Of a stretch of DNA of 28,445 nucleotides, positions 14,766-22,685 are shown piece by piece; the first letter of the stretch is position 1; each line of letters starts with the position of its first letter. Under the pieces are notes generated by a model, which saw only the letters and a program-made list of their open reading frames with translations, had not been told where the DNA came from and did not search any database. Location: positions 1-28,445 of the forward strand of contig CAYTYN010000018.1 in assembly GCA_964442135.1 (NCBI GenBank), in the 5' to 3' direction. The DNA is from Avanaerovorax sp964442135. Lineage in GTDB: Bacteria > Bacillota > Clostridia > Peptostreptococcales > Anaerovoracaceae. Made by a program: the position numbers and the translations under genes.

Positions 14766-16307
14766 TTATTTCGCGTAATCGATTGCCCTTGTTTCTCTCA
14801 CTACATTTACTTTTATCTGACCGGGATATTCCAGCTCAGATTCTATCTTCTTAGAGATATCGCGGGCAAGCATCGCTATACCGTCATCGCTTACCTCTTC
14901 CGGCTTGGCGATGATTCTGATCTCTCTGCCCGCCTGTATCGCATATGACTTGTCTACTCCCGGCGTAGTATTGGCAATATCCTCCAGCTTCTCAAGACGC
15001 TTTATGTACGCGTCCAAGGTCTCTCTTCTCGCTCCCGGTCTGGCTGCTGATAAGGCGTCCGCCGCTGCGATGAGCACAGCCTCCATAGTCTTAGGTTCGT
15101 AGTCGCCGTGATGAGCGGCAACGCCGTTTATTACCGCGTCAGATTCCTTATATTTTTTCAGTACCTGTACGCCTATATCCACATGGGTGCCTTCGTGCTC
15201 GTGATCTAAGGCCTTTCCGATATCGTGCAGAAGGCCGGCTCTCTTCGCCAGCTTTACATTAAGTCCCAGCTCTCCGGCCATCAGACCGGCTAGGTGAGCC
15301 ACCTCCACCGAGTGCTTCAGCACGTTCTGTCCGTAGGAGGTCCTGTATCTAAGTCGTCCCAACAGCTTGACCAGCTCAGAATGAAGGTTGTGTATGCCTG
15401 CCTCGAAGGTAGCCTGCTCTCCTTCGGACTTAATTATGCCGTTTACCTCCTTGGTAGCCTTCTCTACCATCTCTTCTATTCTGGCGGGATGGATACGTCC
15501 GTCTATTATCAGCTTCTCCAGGGCGACTCTGGCGATTTCCCTCCTCACAGGGTCAAAGCCTGAAACGATAACAGCTTCGGGAGTGTCGTCTATGATAAGA
15601 TCCACGCCTGTAAGGGTCTCGATAGCCCTGATATTGCGTCCCTCTCGGCCAATGATACGGCCCTTCATCTCATCGTTGGGAAGAGCTACAACGGACACTG
15701 TACTCTCCGTCACGTGATCTGCCGCACATCTCTGAATGGCTCCGGTGATGATCTCCTTCGCCCTTCTGTCAGCTTCTTCCTTCGCTTTAGACTCGATATC
15801 CTTTATCATCACCGAAGCATCGTGACGAACGTCCTTTTCGATCTCGTCAAGGAGTATCGCCTTAGCTTCATCGGCCGTAAGCCCGGATACCTTTTCCAGC
15901 TCCTCGATCTGCTTTTCCAGGAAGCTGTCAAGCTCCTTCTTTTTTCTCTCTATCTCCGCCTCAGCGCGGGCAATCCCCTCTTCCCGCTTTTCGATGTTAT
16001 CCAGCTTTCTGTCTATGGATTCCTCCTTCTGGAGAAGTCTGCGCTCAGATCTCTGGATTTCGTTTCTTCTTTCCCTAACCTCTCGTTCCGCCTCAACCTT
16101 TAACTGGTGAGCCTCTTCTTTAGCTTCTAATGTGATCTCTTTTTTAATAGTCTCGGATTTAGTTTCAGCATCTAAAATAAGGTTCTTCGCTTTCTGCTCT
16201 GCACATCCTATTGTTTTTTCGCCTACGTTCTTCCTGTATATATATCCGATAAGCAATCCCACGACAAGAGCTGCCGCAGCGATTGCGACTACCGCTATTG
16301 GAGACAT
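14766..16307 (-). CDS. rny: Ribonuclease Y
   Basis: Membrane-anchored endoribonuclease that starts mRNA decay in Bacillota. The 513 residues are normal: one N-terminal membrane helix at about 3-23, a long charged coiled coil at about 35-190, a KH RNA-binding domain with GRIIGREGRNIRAIE at 216-230, and an HD domain with His332 and the metal-binding His361-Asp362 in LLHDIGKA. The frame is open further upstream, but ATG 16307 has AAGGAGGTG at the right distance and starts directly with the membrane helix. It is divergent from rodA and ends in its own terminator. Confidence 0.96.
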   Translation of the reverse strand: MSPIAVVAIAAAALVVGLLIGYIYRKNVGEKTIGCAEQKAKNLILDAETKSETIKKEITLEAKEEAHQLKVEAEREVRERRNEIQRSERRLLQKEESIDRKLDNIEKREEGIARAEAEIERKKKELDSFLEKQIEELEKVSGLTADEAKAILLDEIEKDVRHDASVMIKDIESKAKEEADRRAKEIITGAIQRCAADHVTESTVSVVALPNDEMKGRIIGREGRNIRAIETLTGVDLIIDDTPEAVIVSGFDPVRREIARVALEKLIIDGRIHPARIEEMVEKATKEVNGIIKSEGEQATFEAGIHNLHSELVKLLGRLRYRTSYGQNVLKHSVEVAHLAGLMAGELGLNVKLAKRAGLLHDIGKALDHEHEGTHVDIGVQVLKKYKESDAVINGVAAHHGDYEPKTMEAVLIAAADALSAARPGARRETLDAYIKRLEKLEDIANTTPGVDKSYAIQAGREIRIIAKPEEVSDDGIAMLARDISKKIESELEYPGQIKVNVVRETRAIDYAK

Positions 16308-16376
16308 AAAAGCACCTCCTTCACGCGTATTGATTTTTTTATATCTCAAGGGCAAAACTGTATTTCACAATAAAAC

Positions 16377-16406
16377 TTGCCATTCTTACGCAAATTATAT
16401 TATAAT
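16377..16406 (+). promoter_or_regulatory. Promoter of rodA
   Basis: TTGCCA (16377-16382), an 18-base spacer and a perfect TATAAT (16401-16406) predict a start near 16413, about 35 bases before the rodA start codon. Confidence 0.65.
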
Positions 16407-16447
16407 GTTTGAGTCAGCGCGATGTCAAGGACATTGAGGTAAAACAG

Positions 16448-17554
16448 ATGATGTATTTTTACACTTTAAAGAAAGGTGTCGACAAGCTCATGTGCGCGTC
16501 TGTGTTCGTTTTGGCGGTCATAAGCGTACTCATGATCGGCAGTACGACCATTAACAGCACCGGATTTTTCTCCAGAAGCGTCATTGTGCAGATGGTGGCG
16601 TACGTGCTGGGGTTTATCTGCATTTTTATCATTTTCAGAATCAATTACGCCCTGTTCGACGGGTTCGAGACGCACTTTTACGTCCTCTCCCTGATTCTGC
16701 TGCTTTCAGTGTACGTTCCCGGTCTCGGAGTGGAGCAGAACAGCTCGAGAGCCTGGATCAATCTCGGAGTTACCACTATTCAGCCGTCGGAGCTGGTAAA
16801 GATCCTTTACATACTCATACTGGCCGGGTATCTGAAATCCCACCAGGATAAGCTGTATAACTTTAAGGGTCTCGTTAAGTCTGCCCTCGTAGCCGCGCCT
16901 ATAATAGTAATAGTGCTTAAGGAGGATCTGGGAAGCGCTCTGGTCTTCGCGGCCATATGGGTCGTTATGATCTTTTACGCAGGCATAGAGCTTAAGGTAT
17001 TCGCCAAGTTCTTTGCCATTGTCCTTGCCGCCGTGCCCTTTGCGTATATGTTCATGGCTGACTACCAGAAGGAGAGAATATCGGCCTTCCTCCACCCTGA
17101 TAATCTGGAGCTTACCGGAAATTATCAGGTTTGGCAGTCAAAGGTCGCCATAGGCAGCGGCGGTCTGTTCGGAAAGGGTCTCTTTAACGGCACTCAAAAG
17201 GAGCTGGATTTCATACCGGTGCAGACCAGCGATTTCATCTTCTCCGTCATCGGCGAGGAACTGGGCTTCGTAGGCGGTCTTGTGGTTATCGCCCTCTACG
17301 CTCTCATCCTCATCCGGCTGATGAAGATAATCCATAACGCCCTTGATCTTTACGGCGCTCTCATAGTCACCGGCATCCTGGGCATGTTTACGTTCCAGAT
17401 ATTCGAAAATATCGCCATGACCATGGGTCTCATGCCTGTAACGGGCATAACCCTCCCCTTCATGAGCTATGGAGGTTCGTCTATCATATCCAACATGATT
17501 GCCATAGGTCTGGCGCTGAATATAGGCTCCAGGAATAAGAAGATAACCTTCTGA
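16448..17554 (+). CDS. rodA: SEDS-family peptidoglycan glycosyltransferase RodA
   Basis: Multi-pass membrane protein that polymerises lipid II into glycan strands together with a class B penicillin-binding protein, in cell elongation. The 368 residues have about ten hydrophobic segments and the family marks SSRAWINLG, IQPSELVKI, LKEDLGSALVF near the catalytic Asp, SDFIFSVIGEELGF and the C-terminal MTGLMPVTGITLPFMSYGG-like stretch. RodA is preferred to FtsW because of its length and the lack of cytoplasmic extensions, but context does not prove it: no mre or pbp gene is nearby. GAGGT is seven bases before ATG 16448; a frame opening at a TTG at 16409 lies upstream of, or at, the predicted transcription start. 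Confidence 0.88.
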   Translation: MMYFYTLKKGVDKLMCASVFVLAVISVLMIGSTTINSTGFFSRSVIVQMVAYVLGFICIFIIFRINYALFDGFETHFYVLSLILLLSVYVPGLGVEQNSSRAWINLGVTTIQPSELVKILYILILAGYLKSHQDKLYNFKGLVKSALVAAPIIVIVLKEDLGSALVFAAIWVVMIFYAGIELKVFAKFFAIVLAAVPFAYMFMADYQKERISAFLHPDNLELTGNYQVWQSKVAIGSGGLFGKGLFNGTQKELDFIPVQTSDFIFSVIGEELGFVGGLVVIALYALILIRLMKIIHNALDLYGALIVTGILGMFTFQIFENIAMTMGLMPVTGITLPFMSYGGSSIISNMIAIGLALNIGSRNKKITF

Positions 17555-17559
17555 CGGCA

Positions 17560-17576
17560 AAGGGCTTTTATCCCTT
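17560..17576. terminator. Small hairpin between convergent rodA and ABC-F genes
   Basis: AAGGG (17560-17564) pairs with CCCTT (17572-17576) around a 7-base loop, in the 38-base gap where both genes end. The stem is short and lacks a clear T tract on either strand, so it could serve as a weak two-way terminator at best. Confidence 0.3.
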
Positions 17577-17592
17577 CCTCTCTGCGGCTTTT

Positions 17593-19533
17593 CTACAGCT
17601 CCATCCACTTCTCGTAAGTCTCTTCAAGGCTGTCCTTGAGCCGGCGTACCTGAACGTCCAGCTCGGTAAGCCGGCTGTGATCCGAAAGGATATCTGGCCG
17701 GCACATGAGATTTTCCTTGTCCCTGATCTCAGCCTCCATGTCGAAAATATCCTTTTCCAGCTTCTCCTTCAGCCTGGTTCTTCTCCGTTCCTCAGCCTCC
17801 CGCCGCTTTTTCAAGGCTCTCTCTTCCTCTGACGACAGGCCGCCCTTTTCCCGTGACCCCGGGTTTTCCTTTCCTGCGCCGGAGGCCGTTTCTCTGTTGC
17901 TTTCCCTCTCCCCCTTCTTTTCCACGTAGTAATCGTATCTGCCCAGGTATTCGATCATACCGCCGGCAGTCAACTCCAGTATTCTGGTCGGTATCCTGTT
18001 CAAAAAATACCTGTCGTGGGACACGGCTATTACCGTGCCCGGGAAATCCAGAAGAGCCTCCTCGAACGCCTCCTTTGAGCTTATGTCAAGGTGGTTAGTC
18101 GGCTCGTCGAGGATCAGAGTGTTGGCCCCGCACATCATCAGCTTTACTATGGAGAGCCTGGCCTTTTCTCCTCCCGAAAGATCTCCGGTTCTGATGAACA
18201 CCTGGTCGTCTCTGAAGAGAAACCTTCCCAGAACCCCTCTTATCTCTCCGTCAGTGTAGAGGCGGTAATCATTGTGTACCTGATCCATTACGGTAAGGTT
18301 AGGGTCTAAAAGCTGCTGCCCCTGGTCGTAGTAGCCGAAATCCACGTTATGGCCGATCCTTATATATCCGGCTGAAGGCTTTGTCTCCTCCATGAGCATG
18401 CGGAGGAGAGTGGTCTTCCCTGCTCCGTTAGGCCCGATTATACATACCCTTTCGCCTTTTTTTATGTCAAAGCTTACGTCCCGGAAAAGCTCCTTCCTGT
18501 CATCACCGATGCCGAAGGACTTTGCCAAGGCTTCTCCGTAGACCACGTCCTTGCCGCTTTCAAATCTTTCGCGGAAGCTGAGCTTCATCCGGCCGGGGGA
18601 GCTGTCCGGTTTTTCCAGCCTTTCCATGTTAGTCAGCCTCTTTTCTCTGGAGGCTGCCCGCTTTGCCAGCTTCTCCGTTCCCCTTTCCTTATACCGCCTT
18701 ATCATGTCATTCTGACGCCTTATCTCAGCCTGCTGATTATTGTAGGCCTTTAGCCTGGCTGCCCGATCCGCCCTCTTCTTCTCGGCGTAATAGGTGTAAT
18801 TGCCCTCGTAGCAGGTCAGGTGGTGATTTTCAACCTCGAAGATCCTTCCGGCAACCTGATCGAGAAAATACCTGTCATGGGAGACGATCAGCACAGTACC
18901 CCTATATGCCGACAAATGCTGCTCCAGCCATTTCAGGGTGGACATGTCCAAGTGGTTGGTCGGCTCGTCTAAAAGGAGTATGTCCGGTTTTTCCATCAAA
19001 AGGCAGGCCAGAGAAAGCCTGGTTCTTTCTCCTCCGCTCAGGGTTCCCACCGGCTTATCCGCGTACCCCTCTCCCAATCCCATGCTGGTCAGGATTCCGC
19101 GGATCTCGCTTTTGTAGCTGTAGCCCCCGGCCCTCTCGTATTCCAGTCTCAGATCGTCGAGACGGGCGAGAAGAGAGGATGCGTCCCTGCCTTCTTCCGA
19201 TGCGGCGGCCACCTCATCTGACAAAGCACGTATCTCCTCCTCCATCTGATGGAACCGAGCGAAAATGCTGTCCACAGCTTCCGTCACCGTGCCTTCAGGA
19301 TCGAAGTCGTCCTTCTGCTTAAGGTATCCCAGCCTGCGGTCCTTCGCCAGAAAGAAGGTTCCCGAGTCAGTATTCATTTCTCCGGTCAGGATATTCAAAA
19401 GGGTGGATTTTCCCGCTCCGTTAGCTCCCACTATGCCTACACGATCGCCCTCGTTTACGTGAAAGGATACCTTTTCGATTATAACGTCGGTCCCGTAAGC
19501 CTTGCTCAGATCAGTAGCTGAAAGAACTACCAT
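17593..19533 (-). CDS. ydiF: ABC-F family ATPase (YdiF/Uup-like)
   Basis: Cytosolic twin ATPase without membrane domain; ABC-F proteins act on the ribosome, in translation factor or antibiotic protection roles. The 646 residues contain Walker A GANGAGKST (36-44), LSGGE (165-169) and LLLDEPTNHLD (186-196); a charged linker at about 245-310; Walker A GPNGAGKTT (367-375), LSGGE (452-456) and LILDEPTNHLD; and a C-terminal charged coiled coil at about 540-640. The last feature and the position after tsaD match YdiF of Bacillus. The ATG overlaps the end of tsaD by seven bases, with GAGGATGGTGAG upstream. Resistance function is possible for the family but the genomic context favours a housekeeping role. 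Confidence 0.92.
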   Translation of the reverse strand: MVVLSATDLSKAYGTDVIIEKVSFHVNEGDRVGIVGANGAGKSTLLNILTGEMNTDSGTFFLAKDRRLGYLKQKDDFDPEGTVTEAVDSIFARFHQMEEEIRALSDEVAAASEEGRDASSLLARLDDLRLEYERAGGYSYKSEIRGILTSMGLGEGYADKPVGTLSGGERTRLSLACLLMEKPDILLLDEPTNHLDMSTLKWLEQHLSAYRGTVLIVSHDRYFLDQVAGRIFEVENHHLTCYEGNYTYYAEKKRADRAARLKAYNNQQAEIRRQNDMIRRYKERGTEKLAKRAASREKRLTNMERLEKPDSSPGRMKLSFRERFESGKDVVYGEALAKSFGIGDDRKELFRDVSFDIKKGERVCIIGPNGAGKTTLLRMLMEETKPSAGYIRIGHNVDFGYYDQGQQLLDPNLTVMDQVHNDYRLYTDGEIRGVLGRFLFRDDQVFIRTGDLSGGEKARLSIVKLMMCGANTLILDEPTNHLDISSKEAFEEALLDFPGTVIAVSHDRYFLNRIPTRILELTAGGMIEYLGRYDYYVEKKGERESNRETASGAGKENPGSREKGGLSSEEERALKKRREAEERRRTRLKEKLEKDIFDMEAEIRDKENLMCRPDILSDHSRLTELDVQVRRLKDSLEETYEKWMEL

Positions 19534-20585
19534 GAAGTCTCACCATCCTCGGAAATTTTAATCTGGGCATTTACGGGAAGAGACGGGTAGGCGTTCAGAT
19601 ACAGGCCGTCCTCTCCCAATGCCTTATATTTATAATATGCCGCGCATCCTATCATGGAAGCGTTATCTGTGCACAGTCTTTTGTCGGGAAGATAGAGCAT
19701 AAGTCCTCTCCTGCCGCACTCCCTCGCCAGCTCTTCTCTCAATCTGCTGTTGGCTCCTACGCCTCCGGCTACGACTATGGAACCGCTTCCCGTCAGCTCC
19801 GCTCCTTCCATTGCTTTGTTTACCAGCACTTCTACCACAGCCTCCTGAAACCCTGCCGCGATATCTGCCCTGTTTATCTCTCGTCCCGCCTGTCTTTCCC
19901 TGTTGACGTAATTGAGCACAGCTGTCTTTATACCGGAAAAGCTGAAGTCCAGGCTCCCCTTTTCCAGGTATACCCTCTTAAAGCGTATGGCATCAGGATT
20001 TCCTTCCTTTGCCAGCTCGTCTATCTTCGGTCCTCCCGGATAGCCCAGACCGATCACCCTAGCTGCTTTATCGTAGGCCTCTCCCGCCGCATCGTCTCTG
20101 GTGGACCCGAGAACCCTGCACGACGTGTAGCTGTCCATATACACCAGATCGGTGTGACCGCCTGAGACTATGAGACTGAGAAACGGAGGCTCCAGATCCT
20201 TATACTGAATAAAATTGCTGCTTACGTGGCCGTACATGTGGTTCACTCCCACCAAGGGTATACCCTTTGCCATGGCTATGGCTTTTGCGGCTCCTATCCC
20301 TATCACCAGGGAGCCTACCAGACCCGGTCCGCATGTCACTCCTATCAGATCTATCTCATCGAACGTCACGCCTGCGTCTGTCAACGCCTCTTCTATTACG
20401 GAATTCACGGCGGTTAAATGATGTCTGGAGGCTATCTCCGGAACTACGCCGCCGTACTGCTCGTGTATGTTTATCTGAGACGAGATACAGTCGGAGAGCA
20501 CCTCCCTGCCGCCGGCAAGGACTGCCGCGGCAGTCTCGTCACAGCTGGATTCAATTGCAAGGGTCAAAAACCTGTTATCCTTCAT
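19527..20585 (-). CDS. tsaD: tRNA threonylcarbamoyladenosine synthesis protein TsaD
   Basis: Transfers the threonylcarbamoyl group to adenosine 37 of ANN-decoding tRNAs, working with TsaB and TsaE. The 352 residues show the ASKHA fold, LAIESSCDET at the N-terminus, the metal-binding pair of His in NHMYGH (about 115-120), SGGHTDLVYM and the nucleotide region GGVGANSRLREEL near the C-terminus. The start overlaps rimI by 11 bases, its end the ABC-F gene by seven. It belongs to a compact tsaE-tsaB-rimI-tsaD set; tsaC is not in the window. Confidence 0.96.
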   Translation of the reverse strand: MKDNRFLTLAIESSCDETAAAVLAGGREVLSDCISSQINIHEQYGGVVPEIASRHHLTAVNSVIEEALTDAGVTFDEIDLIGVTCGPGLVGSLVIGIGAAKAIAMAKGIPLVGVNHMYGHVSSNFIQYKDLEPPFLSLIVSGGHTDLVYMDSYTSCRVLGSTRDDAAGEAYDKAARVIGLGYPGGPKIDELAKEGNPDAIRFKRVYLEKGSLDFSFSGIKTAVLNYVNRERQAGREINRADIAAGFQEAVVEVLVNKAMEGAELTGSGSIVVAGGVGANSRLREELARECGRRGLMLYLPDKRLCTDNASMIGCAAYYKYKALGEDGLYLNAYPSLPVNAQIKISEDGETSW

Positions 20586-21027
20586 TTTTCCTCCACATAA
20601 TCAGTGCGTCCTCTCCGTTATCCTCGTAGTATCCCTTTCTTATTCCGGCTTTACGAAACCCGAAGCTTTCGTAAAGTCCTATGGCAGCTTCGTTGGATAT
20701 CCTGACCTCTAAGGTGTGCCTGCTGATTCCCAAGCAGGCAGAGACCTCCAGCATAAATTTCATCATCTCGTGCCCTGCGTGGCGTCTCCTGTGCTTTGGA
20801 AGAACCGCCACGTTGTTTATGTGGCCTTCATCCAGTATTTTCCACATGCTCATATATCCCGCCGTTTCTCCGTCCTCGTCTTCGGCTGCTATATAGACGG
20901 ACAGGGGATTATCGACCATATCCTTTCTCAGCAGCTCCAAAGACCACGGAGTCCTGAAACAGGCTTTTTCTATCTCGCACAGAGCCGGCAGATCTTTTTC
21001 TTCAGCATATCTTATCTTCATAATCAT
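20575..21027 (-). CDS. rimI: Ribosomal-protein-alanine N-acetyltransferase-like GNAT protein
   Basis: GNAT-fold acetyltransferase of 150 residues, named after RimI, which acetylates the N-terminal alanine of ribosomal protein S18. The order of strands fits the family: INNVAVLPKHRRRHAGHEMM carries the acetyl-CoA loop, and the C-terminal half has ALEVRISNEAAIGLYESFGF-type residues (here LEVRISNEAAIGLYESFGF). In the loop the first conserved glycine of RRxGxG is replaced by His (RRRHAG), which is unusual. The ATG overlaps the tsaB stop as ATGA; a second ATG six bases on is also possible. Position between tsaB and tsaD is the Bacillus ydiD position. Confidence 0.88.
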   Translation of the reverse strand: MIMKIRYAEEKDLPALCEIEKACFRTPWSLELLRKDMVDNPLSVYIAAEDEDGETAGYMSMWKILDEGHINNVAVLPKHRRRHAGHEMMKFMLEVSACLGISRHTLEVRISNEAAIGLYESFGFRKAGIRKGYYEDNGEDALIMWRKNEG

Positions 21028-21737
21028 CTGAGCCGAAATCTTGCCAGCTTCTCTTCTCTCATTCGCTTAAGCTCTCCGCTGGCCAGCTTCACCTCTGCCT
21101 CCGCCTTTCTCATATAGTCCGGCATAACCTGATCGTAGTTTAACAGCAAGCCCCTTTTCCCCAGCTCCAAGGCCTCAAATCCGATCATTTCCGCAGTCTG
21201 GTACCTTTCGGAAACATCTGCCACAGTATGTCCCTCTATCTGATCCTCATAGGCATCGACGCCGTCTCCGAAAAATACCACGTCGTCCAGTCCCCTTACC
21301 GCCTCCATGACGTCGGTCAGCATATAAGCGCCGGGAGCCAGTATATCCCTGCCTGCGTTGTCGAAGACGGCTCCGTACACCTGTCCCCGGCGCGCGTTGA
21401 AGATCACTGCCGCTTTTCTATCCTCGGTGCAGCGGCGGCGGAATACGTGGAGAGAAGATACAGCCGCGCACCTTTTACCGAGAGCCTGAGCCATGGTTCT
21501 GGCCGTAGTGACTCCGATCCTTATTCCGGTAAAGCTTCCCGGACCTACGGAGACTCCGATGCAGTCCACCTCCTCGGGAGAAACTCCTGCCTCCGCCAAA
21601 ATATCCGCTGCCATGGGTATTATCTCCTTCAGATGATCCATCCTGCCTGAGGTTGATTTCTGTATAACCGTTCCGTCATCATCCACAAGAGCCGCAGACC
21701 CCAAAAGGCCTGTGGTCTCAAAGCTTAAAACGCGCAT
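21024..21737 (-). CDS. tsaB: tRNA threonylcarbamoyladenosine synthesis protein TsaB
   Basis: Scaffold partner of TsaD in t6A synthesis, ASKHA fold. The 237 residues start with MRVLSFETT and contain the family signature GPGSFTGIRIGVTTAR at about 67-82 and NARRGQVYGA further on. The C-terminus is rich in Arg and Lys. The start overlaps tsaE by 13 bases and the stop overlaps rimI by four, so translation is likely coupled along the set. Confidence 0.94.
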   Translation of the reverse strand: MRVLSFETTGLLGSAALVDDDGTVIQKSTSGRMDHLKEIIPMAADILAEAGVSPEEVDCIGVSVGPGSFTGIRIGVTTARTMAQALGKRCAAVSSLHVFRRRCTEDRKAAVIFNARRGQVYGAVFDNAGRDILAPGAYMLTDVMEAVRGLDDVVFFGDGVDAYEDQIEGHTVADVSERYQTAEMIGFEALELGKRGLLLNYDQVMPDYMRKAEAEVKLASGELKRMREEKLARFRLR

Positions 21738-22147
21738 CTGTAAATCCTTTCGCCTTCTTTATCACCGTACTCCATAAACACGCAGATGGTATCCTCCGGA
21801 AGGATTTCCGCGATCATGTCCGCCCACTCTATGACGCACACCCCGCCTGCCTCCATGTACTCTCGAATACCCCTTTCAAACACGTCCTCGGGATCCTCCA
21901 GTCTGTAAACGTCCATATGGTATAGAGGCAGACGGCCTGAGCGGTATTCACTTACAACAGTAAAAGTAGGGCTTGTTATCATTTCACTGATGCCAAGCCC
22001 CTGACCAATATATTTTGTCAGAGTGGTCTTCCCCACTCCCAAATCTCCTATTAAGGCGACTACGTCGCCGGCCTTTAATCCCTCGGCCATGCTCATGCCG
22101 AAATCGCGGCAGTCGTCCTCATCTCTGATAATTTTCTCAATCATCAT
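21725..22147 (-). CDS. tsaE: tRNA threonylcarbamoyladenosine synthesis ATPase TsaE
   Basis: Small P-loop ATPase that drives turnover of the TsaB-TsaD complex. The 140 residues show the P-loop GDLGVGKTT (34-42), ITSPTFTVVSEY, LYHMDVYRLED and VCVIEWAD, all in family order. The start overlaps the stop of the upstream RibU-like gene as ATGA. Confidence 0.95.
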   Translation of the reverse strand: MMIEKIIRDEDDCRDFGMSMAEGLKAGDVVALIGDLGVGKTTLTKYIGQGLGISEMITSPTFTVVSEYRSGRLPLYHMDVYRLEDPEDVFERGIREYMEAGGVCVIEWADMIAEILPEDTICVFMEYGDKEGERIYRCAF

Positions 22148-22680
22148 ATTCCTCTGTGAAGGAAGGCGGATAACCTTTTATACACCAGGAAGGTGACTGT
22201 TCCGTTGATACCGCCCTTTAATAAATTGAAAAGGACTATCAGCGGAAGGAGCTGAATGACAGCTTCTCTCGGAGTTCCCAGAAACATGGGCGTAATGAAC
22301 ACGTTGGCGACGCCCATGACCGCCACCATCACCACCAGACCGGCTATGAGAGCGATCACCGCCTTTTTTCTCGTCTTATTGCGCTTATACATTAAGCCTG
22401 CCGTGAGAACGAATACTCCTGTAGCCAGCACGTGCATTATGAACCCGTAGACTCCGCTTCCCCCCAGCAGGAACGCCTGTATCAGGCTTACCGCCACCGT
22501 AAGGAGGATACCCGCCCCGGGTCCCATGGCAAATGTAGTTATGTAAATCGGAATGTCGGCGGGATCATATACCAGAAACGGGAGAGGTGTAAAAGGTATC
22601 CTTATAAGGAGTACCAGAACACACGAAACCGCCGCCATCATCGCTATCTTGGCCATCCTGACAGTCTGATTATTCCTCAA
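22144..22680 (-). CDS. ECF transporter S component, RibU-like
   Basis: Small membrane protein of 178 residues with about five or six hydrophobic segments, the substrate-binding part of an energy-coupling-factor transporter. MAAVSCVLVLLIRIP, YDPADIPIYITTFAMGPGAG and the C-terminal FNLLKGGINGTVTFLVYKRL fit RibU proteins, which bind riboflavin, but other S-component specificities cannot be excluded; no FMN riboswitch is seen. It needs the shared EcfAA'T module encoded elsewhere. A TTG at 22680 is chosen because AAGGGAG lies eight bases before it, while GTG 22689 directly abuts that site. The gene links pepV to the tsa set. Confidence 0.75.
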   Translation of the reverse strand: MRNNQTVRMAKIAMMAAVSCVLVLLIRIPFTPLPFLVYDPADIPIYITTFAMGPGAGILLTVAVSLIQAFLLGGSGVYGFIMHVLATGVFVLTAGLMYKRNKTRKKAVIALIAGLVVMVAVMGVANVFITPMFLGTPREAVIQLLPLIVLFNLLKGGINGTVTFLVYKRLSAFLHRGI

Positions 22681-22685
22681 AATTT

